DNA of 64,000 nucleotides from assembly GCA_030867875.1 (NCBI GenBank), contig JAOWCC010001634.1:9814778-9878777 (forward strand), given 5' to 3'. The position numbers and the translations under genes are program-made. The stretch comes from Actinernus sp. WN-2022 (Eukaryota > Cnidaria > Anthozoa > Actiniaria > Actinernidae). Below the pieces are notes generated by a model, which saw only the letters and a program-made list of their open reading frames with translations, searched no databases and was not told the DNA's origin. This document shows, piece after piece, positions 39,310 to 51,072 of this stretch; positions within the stretch are counted from its first letter, which is position 1, and each line of letters begins with the position of its first letter.

Positions 39310-40242
39310 TCAAGGGAAAGCCCAATTCATTGCTTTCATCGTAAATTCATACCCTACAAATAATGATGCGTGCACAATAACAGCCCTCATTAACCCAGGT
39401 ACATATCCCCGGTAGAGGACTTTTACACTCTCATTTCGCAAAACCTCAGTTAGCACGTCCCTTGCCCCCCTGGGATATGATCCCATCGGGGAAACCTGTA
39501 GCCGCGTTTTTAGTGCATCTATGGGATACGTGAGACCCCAAAAGACGAGCCCTGCCGCCCCACCGGCAAACATGATTGTGATTGGCCCAACTTGGTCACG
39601 TGTGCTGTCATGTGATCTCATAAGCTGTAGCAGCCACTCGTACGTCACGTACCAGGCCCCACCGCCGATAATTTCCCTTCCTAGTGTTGGTCCCAGACCC
39701 CTAAAAACGCTGCGCAAACGACCCTCGCGGTAGACTTGTCTGAGGCAGTCAAAAGGCCCTTTGTACTTCACCGCTCTACCCGATCCCTTCTGCACTTGGA
39801 GGAGGCATTTGAGCCGTTCCATTGGAGCATACAGAAATCCTACACAGAACCCACAGAAGAGACCTGCTTTAAAATACTGAGGAAGTGTCGGTTCTTGGTT
39901 TGGATTGTCCAGTTGAATTCTTTTCCCAATAGAAAGGCTGTAAAACGCGACTGCCGTGACAGGGGTTGCAATCAGTACTGGGGCTAACATGCCCTTGTAC
40001 AAACCCCTTACACCTTCAACTTTGATGGTTTTCGCTAGGACATCAAATGGTCCCGTGAAGGGTGGGGTGTGTCCGGTATTCGTCAGAGACATGGCCTGTA
40101 GCCGGACTTTGACGGTGTCAAGAGGTTGACCGGCCATCACACACAAGATGCCACCAACTGATCCAGCCACGAGGTTGCGAACAGCCGACAGTCGGCGCAC
40201 ATTCACATGGTCAGCGTCCAACGCTACTTCACTCTCGGCCAT
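39310..40242 (-). CDS. Mitochondrial carnitine/acylcarnitine carrier-like protein, paralogue 1
   Basis: 310 aa, a normal SLC25 length. Three ~100-residue repeats, each with a P-x-[DE]-x-x-[KR] signature: GQPLDTVKVRLQ (~39), APMERLKCLLQVQ (~140), YPIDALKTRLQV (~240). The group fits SLC25A20: KCLLQ plus DC.R..Y.E, the RE pair (LGREI) at contact point II and MRA at contact point III, and YP.G.RDVL. Predicted role: exchange of acylcarnitine/carnitine or a related cationic substrate across the inner mitochondrial membrane. The His of the mammalian GHPLD motif is Gln here, so substrate is uncertain (A20/A29/A45/A47/A48 relatives possible). No intron in the CDS. The ATG lies 13 nt after a splice-acceptor-like AACAG (minus strand, 40256), so a 5'UTR intron is likely. 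Confidence 0.9.
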   Translation of the reverse strand: MAESEVALDADHVNVRRLSAVRNLVAGSVGGILCVMAGQPLDTVKVRLQAMSLTNTGHTPPFTGPFDVLAKTIKVEGVRGLYKGMLAPVLIATPVTAVAFYSLSIGKRIQLDNPNQEPTLPQYFKAGLFCGFCVGFLYAPMERLKCLLQVQKGSGRAVKYKGPFDCLRQVYREGRLRSVFRGLGPTLGREIIGGGAWYVTYEWLLQLMRSHDSTRDQVGPITIMFAGGAAGLVFWGLTYPIDALKTRLQVSPMGSYPRGARDVLTEVLRNESVKVLYRGYVPGLMRAVIVHASLFVGYEFTMKAMNWAFP

Positions 40243-42190
40243 TTTGGTTAAAAATCTGTTATTAGGAAGGTAAAATAGTGGTTTCTATGGATATACTTCG
40301 CTTCTGTGCCTACATTTCAGAGCTAATGAAAATAGTCGTTATATCAAATGTCCACGGTCGCGCCTGGGTATGAGTGTAAGAAACCAATCAGAGACGAGGC
40401 TCAAAATCTGAACCAAAACGGGAAGTGAGATCCTGAACGGTCGAGGCCTCTCTTCTCTTCAGTTCGGTTTTTTTTCTTTTTCTCGCTCTAGCCTGCGAAC
40501 AGACTCTATTGGGGGAGGGGGTGGGATTGGAGAGAGGAGGGGAGGGAGGGCCTGCACGGACGCTATACAATTTTGAATATCTGCGACGAATTGACCGGAG
40601 CTTGACGTGTGGAAATCTTGAGAGGCACCATAAATTATATCTTCAAAATAAATTAAATCGAAAGCAAAATTCTCGAACAGATAGACTAAGAAAACTGCTA
40701 AAGGAAACCACGGCGTGCTGTTGGAACAAATGGCCATGTGGGATGCTTAAAATGAAAGCAAATATGCAAAAATGACTAACAAACAGTCTAAATAAACAGT
40801 CTCCTGGGAAAATATTGAAAATCCTTTCAATCAAGCACTGAGGGGGGAAGTTATGACATAGCCCCTTTAAGTCAGTCTTATATCACACTTGACACTCTTA
40901 CATTCGGGGAAAAAAATCGCAGAATTTATACTTTGGAATGCTTTATTTTCGTTTTGGAATTTGTTTATAGTTCTCGTTGTCTAAGTGGCCCCGGCGTCAG
41001 TAGTCGCACTATAACTGCATGCAGGCCCCCCTAAGAAGCCCCTTTTTAGAAAATAATAGAAGTCCAGAACTTTATAACTGATTGTCAGAAGGTCAGTAGC
41101 CTGGTTATGCAGACTTATTTTTTCTTTCTCATAAAATCGAAGAAAAAAGTAACGTCTGTACATTTACGTCTCCATAGCAGGCTAGAAGGTCAGAGGTCGT
41201 CTGCTCACTTCGGCCGTCGGGAAATCAGGCTAATAACTTAATGGATTTCTGAGGGGGGAAATGTCTTTAGTTTATCGCAACGTGTTCCTGAAACCTTTTT
41301 ACAGCTACTAACTCAATTCTACGGCAGGACTTGGGGCTTGAAAAGTATGTTTACGAGTTCACAAAAAAACCATTCGATTGCCGGTATTAAAAGTGGGCAT
41401 GTGAAAATCTGTTGAAACTGTCAGAAATTAATTAATATTGTTTACAAGTGAGAGGAAGTGAGGGGTGACGTGAGCGATAAGCCGTATTAAAAATAGAAGA
41501 ATTTTGAATGTCACAATTCCTGAGGAGCAAATTAAAAGTAACGAGTTGTTGTGAACTAGCGCTAGTGAGAGATGACTATAGAGAACTAGAGAAAGAAAAT
41601 CAGCATTCAAATTAAACGTGAATCTTAACTGAACAAAGTGAAGTGTAGAATTGTATTCTGGGCACCAAGACCCGTTTCCCACACATATTAAGGAAATATA
41701 TTATCCTCTTTTCTATTAGACTTCTAACGAACCTTTCTTTGTCTCTTTTTTCTCTCTTAAGAGCGCTGGGACCACATCGCGGCGTATTACGGTCAGTCTG
41801 GTGGGCTTTCCCGCGCAAAATTTACCTTAAAACGTACAGTGAACTTCTACCCCCAAAAGTTAAGAAAAATACGTGAAAGTTAAGCATTTTATTTTCACAG
41901 TCGACGGGAAATTGAACAAACTTTAAACTGTGAGTTTACCCAACTTTTTCGTAATTTACCAAAAAAGTTCTCAAGGTTTTCAAACGAGTGTGTGAGCAGT
42001 GACGGCCGCCGGCTCGCTTTGAATTTGCTTTGGAAACGTTGTTGTTGAAGACTTTTGACGCATGCGCAGACGTTTGACCGCTGTGTGCATCGCGGCAAAT
42101 CGCTGTGCTCCGCTGGCCGAAAGAACGAAGGCTCTGGAGTTCAAATAGTGGAATCATTATCGAATCATTATCGAAAAGGCGTAAAATATA
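40243..42190. other. Intergenic upstream of carrier 1
   Basis: Should include the promoter and 5' exon of the minus-strand carrier; I see no definable core promoter. TGACATAGCCCCTTTAAG at 40855 is the complement of TTAAAGGGGCTATGTCA at 26100, an isolated end of another TTAA-flanked repeat family. No other gene recognised. Confidence 0.45.
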
Positions 42191-42194
42191 ATCA

Positions 42195-42364
42195 AAACCA
42201 GGATCCGGCCATCCCTTCATGTAGGACGACACGAATTGCTACCAAATTGTATTCTATTGTATTGTATTGTGTTGCGTTTTATTGTTGTATTGAATTGTAT
42301 TGTGTTGTATTCTATTTTTGGTAAAAATTCGTGTCGACCTACATAAAGGGATTGCCCAGGATCC
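42195..42364. repeat. TIR element with (ATTGT)-rich centre
   Basis: GGATCCGGCCATCCCTTCAT and GACACGAATT pair with AATTCGTGTCG and the complement ending CCCAGGATCC. Between the arms is a (TATTG)n-like tract. Confidence 0.75.
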
Positions 42365-42675
42365 ATTACCAGGAGCGTGCATCTCCCAGATTAGGTCTGT
42401 CCAACAGCAGAACAGATGATGTAGCTATTTTTAGCGTTGTGTTTCCCGCGAGAAGAAACAAAGGCCGTCACTTTTATCCAATCAGGATGCACTGAAAAAT
42501 TGTAATTAACACGATTCAAACTGCTAAAAATACTAAAGCGCAAGAGAACAAAAGACAACGTAATCGCATACCAGAACTTCGCGACTATAAATAGCCACAT
42601 CGTCTGCTGTGCTGTGGGCGCTACCGATCACATAGCTGGTAATGGGCTCCTGTCAAAACTTGATGTCTAATACAG

Positions 42676-42936
42676 TATACAGCTATTTCAATTAATGTTG
42701 TCTGGGAGATAGGGCATTAAGGAATAGGGTATTAGGGGGAAAAGGCATTTTTAAAATGTCGGACGACTGACACAGGCTAAAACTGGATTAATAAACCGTA
42801 AGCTACATGTAAGTCGATTAAATCGTCTATAACTCGTAACCATGATTCATTTCAGCCTGGGAATACCCTAATACCCTATTCCCTAATGTCCTATTCCCTA
42901 TCTCCCAGACAACATTAATTGAAATAGCTGTATACG
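42676..42936. repeat. Foldback MITE, about 260 bp
   Basis: TATACAGCTATTTCAATTAA with GTTGTCTGGGAGATAGGG pairs with the complement ending at 42936. ACCCTA/TAGGGT blocks are repeated inside the arms. Confidence 0.88.
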
Positions 42937-43603
42937 TTTACAGCAATGTGTACATTTTGTATTTCTGTTTTTCTAATCATCAACAGCTTACAAGCACCGT
43001 GTAAATTACACACTGTCCGTATAAAGAGGTAGAATTTGTATGAATTTTGCTACCTGGGGCCGAGATTAGGGGTCTGTTGTCTGTAATAGGGAGGTTCCGT
43101 AATAGGTTTTTCCAAGCAAAGAATATATGGGGAGATCTGTCCGTAATATGGAGGTGTCCATATTATAGAGGTGTCCGTATGAAGAGGTTCCACTGTACAA
43201 GTTTACGAGGTCTGAAACTTTTAGCAAATAATTTTACAACTTAGTAAACTCACAGTGAATTACAAATTAATAAATTAAACCTTCAACCTGTGAAAGTTTT
43301 TAAGTAATGATCCGTGTAAAAAGTACGATAAAATCCATTATTCTGCGGCATTGAGCATCCCTCGCATGGGATTTGTCTGTGTTTTAGACTACGAAGACAC
43401 TGGGTGATAATTATGATTAGTATAAACCAATTAGTGGACTATTACAAATCCTGCATTCTGATTGGCTACGCTACTATAGGTATATTTGTGATAGCCCATG
43501 GTAGAGAAAAACCGCACGCATTTTCACGAAATAATAAACAAAATTCAACTTCAATTTGTTTCTTTCTATTATTTCTACTGTCCGACTAGTTAGTTTATAC
43601 TAA

Positions 43604-43712
43604 AACAATTAGACCTCTCGCCCTCATGGGCTACGAGTTAAATAGCCCATTCGGCTGCGCCTCATGGGCTATTGACTCGTAGCCCATTCGGGCTGCGGGT
43701 CTAATCGTTAAT
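43604..43712. repeat. Foldback MITE with TCGGCTGCGCCT loop
   Basis: Arms AACAATTAGACC...CATGGGCTACGAG / CTCGTAGCCCAT...GGTCTAATCGTT around the loop TCGGCTGCGCCT. Confidence 0.85.
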
Positions 43713-43893
43713 TAGTATTTTTACCACAATTGCCGGTAATCTCGCGATCTGATTGGTCGATGTGCGGTGGTAAATGAGAGTCCAGACAACGGTGCTGACG
43801 CGAGAAAGTTATAGACAACGCTGGCTCTTTCAATGCTGTCACGCTTTGTAACGAAACTTCCTTGCACGTTTTCTAATATCGTTGTAAAAAAAC

Positions 43894-44074
43894 AAATTTC
43901 CTCTGGTTTTCCGTGGTGTGGACTCTTATTTACCACGATTTACGTCATCACATGGTCAAAATTTGTTGTGGACTCACTCGGCTGCGCCTTGTGAGTCCAC
44001 AACAAATTTTGACCATGTGATGACGTAAATCGTGGTAAATAAGAGTCCACACCACGGAAAACCAGAGGAAATTT
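43894..44074. repeat. Perfect hairpin, 181 bp, 84-bp arms
   Basis: AAATTTCCTCTGGTTTTCCG ... TTGTTGTGGACTCAC is followed by a 13-nt loop TCGGCTGCGCCTT and an exact reverse complement. Very long perfect stem, hence young or maintained. Confidence 0.93.
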
Positions 44075-44099
44075 GCTAAATACCACACCAGTGAATATC

Positions 44100-44270
44100 A
44101 CTTTTTGCGCGCTCTGATTGGCTACTCAAACAGTGAATATGATTTCTTATTACATGGCAGCTCCGTGAGCGGGCAAGATGACTCTGAATGCTGCAATCTG
44201 ATTGGTTGCTCAGCGGGTAATATTTTTCCATCTTGCCCGCTCAGGATTTTACAAAACCGCTCACAATTCT
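44100..44270. repeat. GCGGGCAAGATG inverted repeat
   Basis: GAGCGGGCAAGATG at 44169 and CATCTTGCCCGCTC at 44229 are exact complements; the stem centre contains a GATTGG box. Short MITE remnant. Confidence 0.7.
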
Positions 44271-44652
44271 TCGTAAACAAATAGCGATAGAACCCATACA
44301 TTTTGAAAGAAACTAAACAATTTGTGACATGAAGGCAAATACTAATTTAAAAATCGTTCTGCCTTTTCGTTTACAGCTAAAATTCACCTTTTTAGAGGGA
44401 TTAATGCAGTTTTTTCTGGCTCTTGCAAGTTCGATGAAAACAACTGCAGCAAAAGCGACTGAATTGAACGAAGCTGGACTTACGGAGATAAAAAAACTAT
44501 AGCGAAGCTGAAATGGCCGTGACTTCAAAAACACAAAGAAAAGTTCGGCTACCTCACAACGCTACTACAATCGTGGTACAAAGAAATAAAATTATTACGG
44601 AAACGAGTAAGCTTAGCACACAGTTTCATCAAAGAAAGCAGGTTTTATATTT

Positions 44653-44912
44653 CGGGGGTAGAAGCGGAATATTTTCACTCTAAAAATTCCGTATTCCTCT
44701 GCTCTCCTGAGGTAAATATTCCCATTCCCTATTAATTTTTTTTTGGATATTCCTTATTCTTTTTATGAGGGATATTAGAATATTCCCTATTCTCTATTTG
44801 TCATGCGCTTTATTGAAATATTCCGTATTCAGTATATTTTTCAGGCAAATATTCAATATTCCTCAGTTTTCAACCACGATATTCAATATTCAATATTCCG
44901 CTTCTACCCCCG
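44653..44912. repeat. TIR MITE, 260 bp
   Basis: TCGGGGGTAGAAGCGGAATA and its exact complement at the two ends; interior is a degenerate ATTCCCTATTC repeat. Confidence 0.88.
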
Positions 44913-45139
44913 ATTGTATGAGCTAAGAAATTCAACATTTACATTTGGTAAATGGCTTACAAATTAAGAGTATTTACTAGATTAATATATACTTACAAGT
45001 TTGTTTGTATTCTTCTACAGCTCTATTTGTCAAGTTTTGCAGTGTGCTTATCTGAGTTATCGCCACTCGAGTGATTAAATAGTGATTTCATTTCAACGCC
45101 GGTTTTCAACTTTCAAATCTTCCACAAATATGCACATTT

Positions 45140-45375
45140 TTGTTTCTAGTTAATGCCTTCGGCCTTCCTGATGAAGTTGTCATTGAAACTCAGTACATCT
45201 GAAGTAAAGTACAGGTCAGTTTTCATCCATAAAAACATTTTTTTTTACGTCGGAAAACAAACTGTTTTGAACGCCACAAGGTTGAACTTCAAGTGAAAAG
45301 TCGTCGAGACTCAGTCTAATTTTAGATTGATTTCTATTCGCTCTTCAGTTTACCACGCAATGGGTTCCTGGCGCG
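45140..45375. repeat. Inverted copy of the 37-kb TTAA element interior
   Basis: Blocks such as GGAAAACAAACTGTT and TTTCTATTCGCTCTTC / CGCAATGGGTTC match in complement GTTTGTTTTCCGAC and GAGCCAATAGAAATC at 36990-37290. Fragment only. Confidence 0.65.
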
Positions 45376-45419
45376 TGTGTCAAAGTGTGATTTCATTCAT
45401 TTGTGCCATATAATAAAAA

Positions 45420-45600
45420 CCTTATTGACCAAGCTTGTTCGGTCAAGATGGGGGGATATTGGCCTCGTTCATTTTTTTGCGTTTTTATGGACCTCGACTC
45501 CGTCTCGGTCCATAAAAACGCCAATCTCGTTCCCAGAGCCCGCGCGTTTTTCGGCCAGCGGTGACCAAACGCTTTGAGGCTCTGGGATAATCCATAACCG
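45420..45600. repeat. Dispersed repeat, copy A
   Basis: GGTCAAGATGGGGGGATATT through CTCTGGGATAATC matches in complement 50935-51072. Copy A also carries a small inserted hairpin (TTTTATGGACC / GGTCCATAAAA) absent from copy B. Confidence 0.8.
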
Positions 45601-46099
45601 GAAGCAGCATTTTATGCTTCCGGTTTGAGAGCGCATGCGTGAAAGGTCGTTTACTGAGCATGTGTCGTGTATCTAATGAATATGAGCAGAGAAAGCAACC
45701 GCTGTGGTAATAGAGCGCTGGCTTACTAAATTGATAAAATGGCCGACGGCTGAGAAAAATGTATTGTTCGTCCGTCTCGTGGGGAAAAACAAGAGAAAAA
45801 GATCCTAACGACAGTGGAACTGCTAAAGGTACCTTTTTGCCAATCGATACTAGGTTCCCTCAGAGACCAGAAAGGTATGATTTAAACTGCCGTGCTCCAA
45901 AATTCACGAGGAGGTGTTAGGTCTCAGGATGCAGTAAGTGGAGTTTGCTGAGAAACTTTTAAAAATGTACACAGTGTTGGTTCGAACAAGAAGTTTAATT
46001 GCTCCACGGACAGTCCTTTTCGTGTCCTGGACGTGTAATTTTCTTGAATCGGTTGAATAAATGTTGTTTTAGTTGATGTGGTATAGTTATCGTCGAATA

Positions 46100-47660
46100 T
46101 TTCGCGGTGTAACATATCGCCGGGATATCGATAGCGGATATATAAATTTAAACGTTGCTTTGCCTTTGGTTGATTGTTTTATATAATATTCAAATATAAG
46201 TTACATGTTATTCCGTTTACATAAATTTACAATCAGCCTTGATTTTTTTGGGGTGAGTTTTAATAAGCTTAATTACTTTGTGCTAGAATTAACTTTTAAT
46301 ACTCTTCTTTAATTAGGAAACTTTGCATTCCTTCACCTTAGTATAAGCTTATTTTGTATCAAATATATTTTATTCATTGAAATCTTAAAGAATGTAATGT
46401 ACCTATCAATGGGGAAATTTCAGTCAAATTCTCAAGGGTGGTGAAACATTGCTTGTTTAGTTTTTAATAAAAATGTACCACCCAGAACCTAGTTGTTCGA
46501 AGTAAGGGTAAGCACTACCCCGGGGTTAAATTGCTAACCAGATGGTAAACTGTACAGTTTTAGCACTATCCTAGGGATAAAGTTACCCTTGCTTCGAACA
46601 ACTGGGCCCTGGTCCAGAAAGACTACAAGCTTATGCAGAAATCCAAAAGAGCGAGCTCAAGCACAGGAATAATAATATTGTAAAATGTATAGTGCTTTAG
46701 AAATGGCTTCAATTTGTTTAACCCAAATCTGAATGAGAAAACAAATTTACCAAGCTTAAAGCCTTATATTTTGGGAAATATAACACCAAGGCCTTGTTTT
46801 GAGACATTCTGTTTGTCTTATATTACTGGGAACTTACTCAGAACTATGAAGTGCAACAAAAATGACGCTCGGTAACCATTATTGAAGGTTGGGCCCATAC
46901 TTTTACTTTTACCAATCAAAGTCTTCTACAGTTTGTAATGCCTTGACCCTGGGCCACAATTCAGGATCAAATGCCTGACTCTGGGGATTCAGGGGTGGAT
47001 TGAAATGGGGTGCACCATATGAGCACCATAGACACAGGGGGGGGGGGGGGGGGGGGGTTGGCCCCCAATATTTTTTTGAAAATCAGGTCTCTGAAGTAGT
47101 ATTTTCTGAATTTTGATACCACTTGAATCTCAAAAGGGGGTGCATCCTCCAAATCACCTTGCCCTCCCATAGATGGCGAGGTCTAGAAAGTATAAGTGGG
47201 TCAGATGTTCTTTCCTAGTTCTTTTACAATCCAGGGTGGAACTTATATATAGTTGGTACAATGCATGTGCAGCCATGGCCATGGGGTCCTAAACTGGACC
47301 CAGTTTTACACAAGTTTGCTCCAAACCCTGGATTTCCAAGTTGTTGTGAAAATGAACCCATTTTCAACCTGATGGATTATTTTGAGCTGTCTATATAAAC
47401 TCAGAATTCCACAGTTTTACACAAAAGCTAGACCCTAATCTCTAAATTAGGTTCAAATCTGACACACAATATATATCATAAGTAAGTGTGCCCCTGGAAA
47501 CAGACTGCTGGACCACACCATGTATGTTCACAAGCTGCCCTGTTAGTGTGAAGTCTGAATGTACACATATATTTGTTTCTGCTACACAAATGTTTGAATA
47601 TTTCCTACTAGACATGCTGGAATTCTGATAATGCAAATATTATTTCAATGGCGGATAACA
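46100..47660. other. Intergenic, no gene recognised
   Basis: Contains a foldback element at 46483-46611 and a G run of about 20 near 47035-47057. No coding signal. Confidence 0.5.
46483..46611. repeat. Foldback MITE, about 130 bp
   Basis: CAGAACCTAGTTGTTCGAAG and TAAGGGTAA pair with TTACCCTTGCTTCGAACAAC and the terminal TGGGCCCTG. Confidence 0.82.
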
Positions 47661-47668
47661 TTGATTGA

Positions 47669-48011
47669 TAGGCCCTTTGCAGGGCCTGGTCGTGTGACCT
47701 TTTTAGCCTGTCAATCAAAAAAAGTTGGTCCTAGAACAACATGAATGCCAGAAATGGAATTAAGAGCAAGCCAAAATTAGTAAAAAGCCCAAGTTTTAGG
47801 TTCATATCTTTAAAACTGAAGGAATGGTAATTTTTTGAAAACTCTATAATGTAGCTTAATTTAATAGAGTTTGTGAGGCTTTTTTTGCTGACTGGCATGG
47901 CTTGCCATGGCACAAACTCTGTTAAATTAAGCTAAATTATAGAGTTTTCAAAAAAATGTTTTTGATTGACAGGCTAAAAAGGTCACATGACCAGGTCCTG
48001 CAAAGGGCCTA
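47669..48011. repeat. Foldback MITE, 343 bp, two-block stem
   Basis: Outer arms AGGCCCTTTGCAGGGCCTGG ... GCCTGTCAATCAAAAA and complement ending GCAAAGGGCCT. Inner arms GAAAACTCTATAATGTAGCT / complement. Confidence 0.9.
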
Positions 48012-49158
48012 TTGACTCCAATCTTCGTAAAAACACACTTTCAATTTTTGTTTTTCATTTCTTTGAATTTTACCAAGTTTAATATGCTAAAAATAGGTTT
48101 AAAAATTCTTCCAGTTCGCAATTAAAATCTATTAAAAGCACTGAAACACAATTTAATCTATCCAACTACCATGTTTGTTTACAGAAAACACATCAAGTAA
48201 CTGTGAACCCACGTGGCATTCCGACACTGCATTTCTCTTTACAATTTTGCAGCACCAATCCCAAAATGCATTGTGGGTAATGGACAAAAATCCCATTGTC
48301 TACTGTGCCAATTTGGGTTAAATACATAGTACTAACTCAACCTCCCCCCTCCCTCAGTCCAAGTTTGGCTAGCCCTGTTCAGTTACAAACTGCCAAACCA
48401 AGTCAATGGCTCAAGCTTTCCCCAGAATGCCATTTGGGAATATTCTGCGGCTTTGCCGATGGCCTGCAGCAATTTCTCTTGTAGGATTTTGAATGGAAAC
48501 TGCTCTAATTTTGGTCAAATAGGCCACTGGTAGAAAGCCAAAGGACATCCTGAGGTCTGAGGGTGGCTGAAAAATACTTGGCTTGCTTTTAGTAGGCTTT
48601 GTGAGGCGTTTTCATTGGGATTTTCTCTTGCATTTCTGCATTTGACACACCAATTGGTGATATTTTTACTTGTGAGATCGTAGGAAGAATAACCCTAAAG
48701 GTGATGTAATATATCCACTTCCACCACAGTGCAAGTGCAAAGGAGCAGAAAAATAAATTGTGCAGGCTGACTGGTAGGGATCGAGCGAAGCAGCCTATAC
48801 ATCTGTTGAAGTGATCAAAACGTCCTTGTTTGACGATCAAATACTTGCATTGGTTTCCAATAATGTCAGAGATTTTTTCTCTTTCCCTCGTAGGGCGTGC
48901 ACACACTTAGCACTACAGCTTACCACTTTACATCACATTCTTTCCAATAATTATGATTGGCATCTAAAGGTATAAAGAAAATAATTTATCACTGGTAATG
49001 GCTCTATCGATTCCAAATCTGCCCATCTTCCCAGGCATACATTTTTGTATGTGGGGTATTGACTGAGTTTCTGTCCCAGGGATGGGGCATTTGCCAGCAA
49101 AGAAAAGTTGGGAGGTGGGGAATTGGTCAAAGAGAGTCAAAATAGTAAGTGTTTATAA
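48012..49158. other. Intergenic, no gene recognised
   Basis: The open minus frame at 48589-48906 has no recognisable domain and no supporting splice pattern. Confidence 0.5.
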
Positions 49159-49520
49159 CATGGTTGCCACCCATCAAGAAAAAAAATTCCCCTGACTTTT
49201 ACCCGACCAGAAAACTATTTTCACTGACCATAATAAGACTGTTCAACATTCCCTCATCCAAAACAAACGTCATTAAATATCAAAACCTGTAGCCTCCCCT
49301 TGCAGACACTTTGAGGCATGAGAGGCCATCATGGAAACCTAAATATAAAATTCCCCGACTTCTTCGTGACTTTGACAAGAAATTTAGAATTTCTCTGACC
49401 AGATGCAAAATTCCCTGACCTTGAAAAACATTTTTTTCCTGACTTTTCCCTGACCTATGGCAACCTAACCTGAGTATCAGGCCTTCCCCTCCCCTGATAC
49501 TCAGGTTAGTGGCAACCCTG
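49159..49520. mobile_element. hAT-like MITE, 362 bp
   Basis: Ends CATGGTTGCCAC and complement of CAGGGTTGCCAC. Interior repeats TTCCCTGACTTTTCCC-type sequence, also seen at 12055-12200, and holds a small hairpin at 49465-49517 (ACCTGAGTATCAGG / complement). Confidence 0.72.
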
Positions 49521-49669
49521 TATAAGAGATTTATACTTGTTCCAAAGCCCACAGAGGGGCATTTGCATAGCTTAGCTGACCCCCACAAGACTGACCCAAT
49601 GAGGCACTTGCAATGCTCTGAATTCAAAAATATGAAGTGCCCCACAAATGCCGGGGTGGGGGAGTTATA

Positions 49670-49694
49670 TGTGTAATAATAATAATAATAATAA
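49670..49694. repeat. (AAT)n microsatellite
   Basis: AATAATAAT run of about 8 units. Confidence 0.9.
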
Positions 49695-49843
49695 CTTAAC
49701 GTGTCATAAAGGTATTTAGCAAAAAAAAGGAATTGGGGACACAAATTAAAGAGTATATTAAAACAATCTATGTATCTATATCTATGATTAAAAAGGTAAA
49801 ACTGATGGATATACACATTCTTCTGTGACCTAATTCTAACTAA

Positions 49844-50210
49844 GGCCAGATAAAAAAAAATACTTGTTTAGCGTCCACCTGTTTCAACTTTTCCAGGTAG
49901 GGAGGGAGGTTTTTTTTTTTTTTTTTTTTCCTATGTGAAGCTTATTTTGTCTTGACTAGACATTATTCACTCACCTCGTTCATGACCTCGTGTCGTAGAA
50001 ACAAACTGACGTCGATGTTAAAATATTTAATGCGCCGGCGCATATTTTAAGTGGTACATGTAGGGGTCTGGGTACAAGAATTGGTGTTCGCGGGCGCATT
50101 TACACTTTCTAAAGTTTTTTATGAAAAATAAAAAATAAAATAAATTAGAGGTCGGGGACATTTCTCAGGTCGGGCGGGGACGCTAAACAAGCAATTTTTT
50201 TTATCTGGCC
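49844..50210. mobile_element. Harbinger-like MITE, 367 bp
   Basis: TIR GGCCAGATAAAAAAAAATAC / complement of GGCCAGATAAAAAAAATTGC, then CTTGTTTAGCGTCC on both. Flanked by TAA on both sides (49841-49843, 50211-50213), fitting a PIF/Harbinger-type 3-bp duplication. Contains a T21-type run near 49911-49930. Confidence 0.82.
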
Positions 50211-50934
50211 TAAGTTGTGAATACATATATCTGTATGTCTATCTGTGACTTAAAAACATTGATAAAATAGAATATAATAGAACAGTATAAAATAGAAATA
50301 ATATAAAATAGAAATAATATAAAATAGAACCGTACCAGTATATTACATGTTGCTGTTATCATTGTGCTGAAGTGGACTTTCTCAGTTTTCTTCTGCTCAA
50401 GGCTGAATGATAGTTATTATTCACCTACTACATGTAGGCCCGGGATGTAGGCCTAATAGTAAATACTTATGCAAAGATAAAACACGTTTTATTCTTGTTT
50501 TCACTTCACAAAAAAGATGCACACACGTTTTATTATAGTTTTCACTCATTGTTTTTATTTCCGCATCTGCCCAGAGTATAAAGTCAGGTATTCAAAACTA
50601 ATTTCAATCACTAAATCAGCAATTTTTCCCTCACAGTTCTAATTAATCTGGTAAATATTTCAGCAGTTGAATTTCGTCAAAGATTCTCCCGAACATCTGA
50701 CCTGACATATCGTTCTTAAAAGCCTTCAGAATGTGTCTCTTCTTGATTTTTTATCCAGACAGTTCAACACGATGATTACTTACTTGACTGCAGCAACGGC
50801 AAGAATGACAAACTTGATTTTTAGCGATTTTTTCACAACTTTTTAGGCCGTTCTTTATATGGCCGAACGAAGCAACTCCATGGCGTCGTTGTTAATTTAC
50901 TTCCGGTGAGATATGTCAGCCAATCAAATTTGAC
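50211..50934. other. Intergenic, no gene recognised
   Basis: Short tandem AATATAAAATAGAA (3 copies) near 50285-50330. No coding signal. Confidence 0.5.
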
Positions 50935-51072
50935 CTCGATATAGATTATCCCAGAGCTCTGTATCTTGGCGCTGGCCAGAAGATCGCGGGCTCTGGGAAC
51001 GAGATTGTAAAAACGCAAAAAATGAACTCGACCAATATCCCCCCATCTTGACCTCACGCTTGGTCAATAACC
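50935..51072. repeat. Dispersed repeat, copy B
   Basis: Opposite-orientation homologue of 45420-45600. Confidence 0.78.

Noticed and set aside
44313..44534. 73-codon minus ORF
   Set aside because: Short, no domain, in MITE-dense DNA with no splice context.
49280..49816. 178-codon minus ORF
   Set aside because: Runs through a hAT-like MITE and an (AAT)n microsatellite (poly-Tyr tract).
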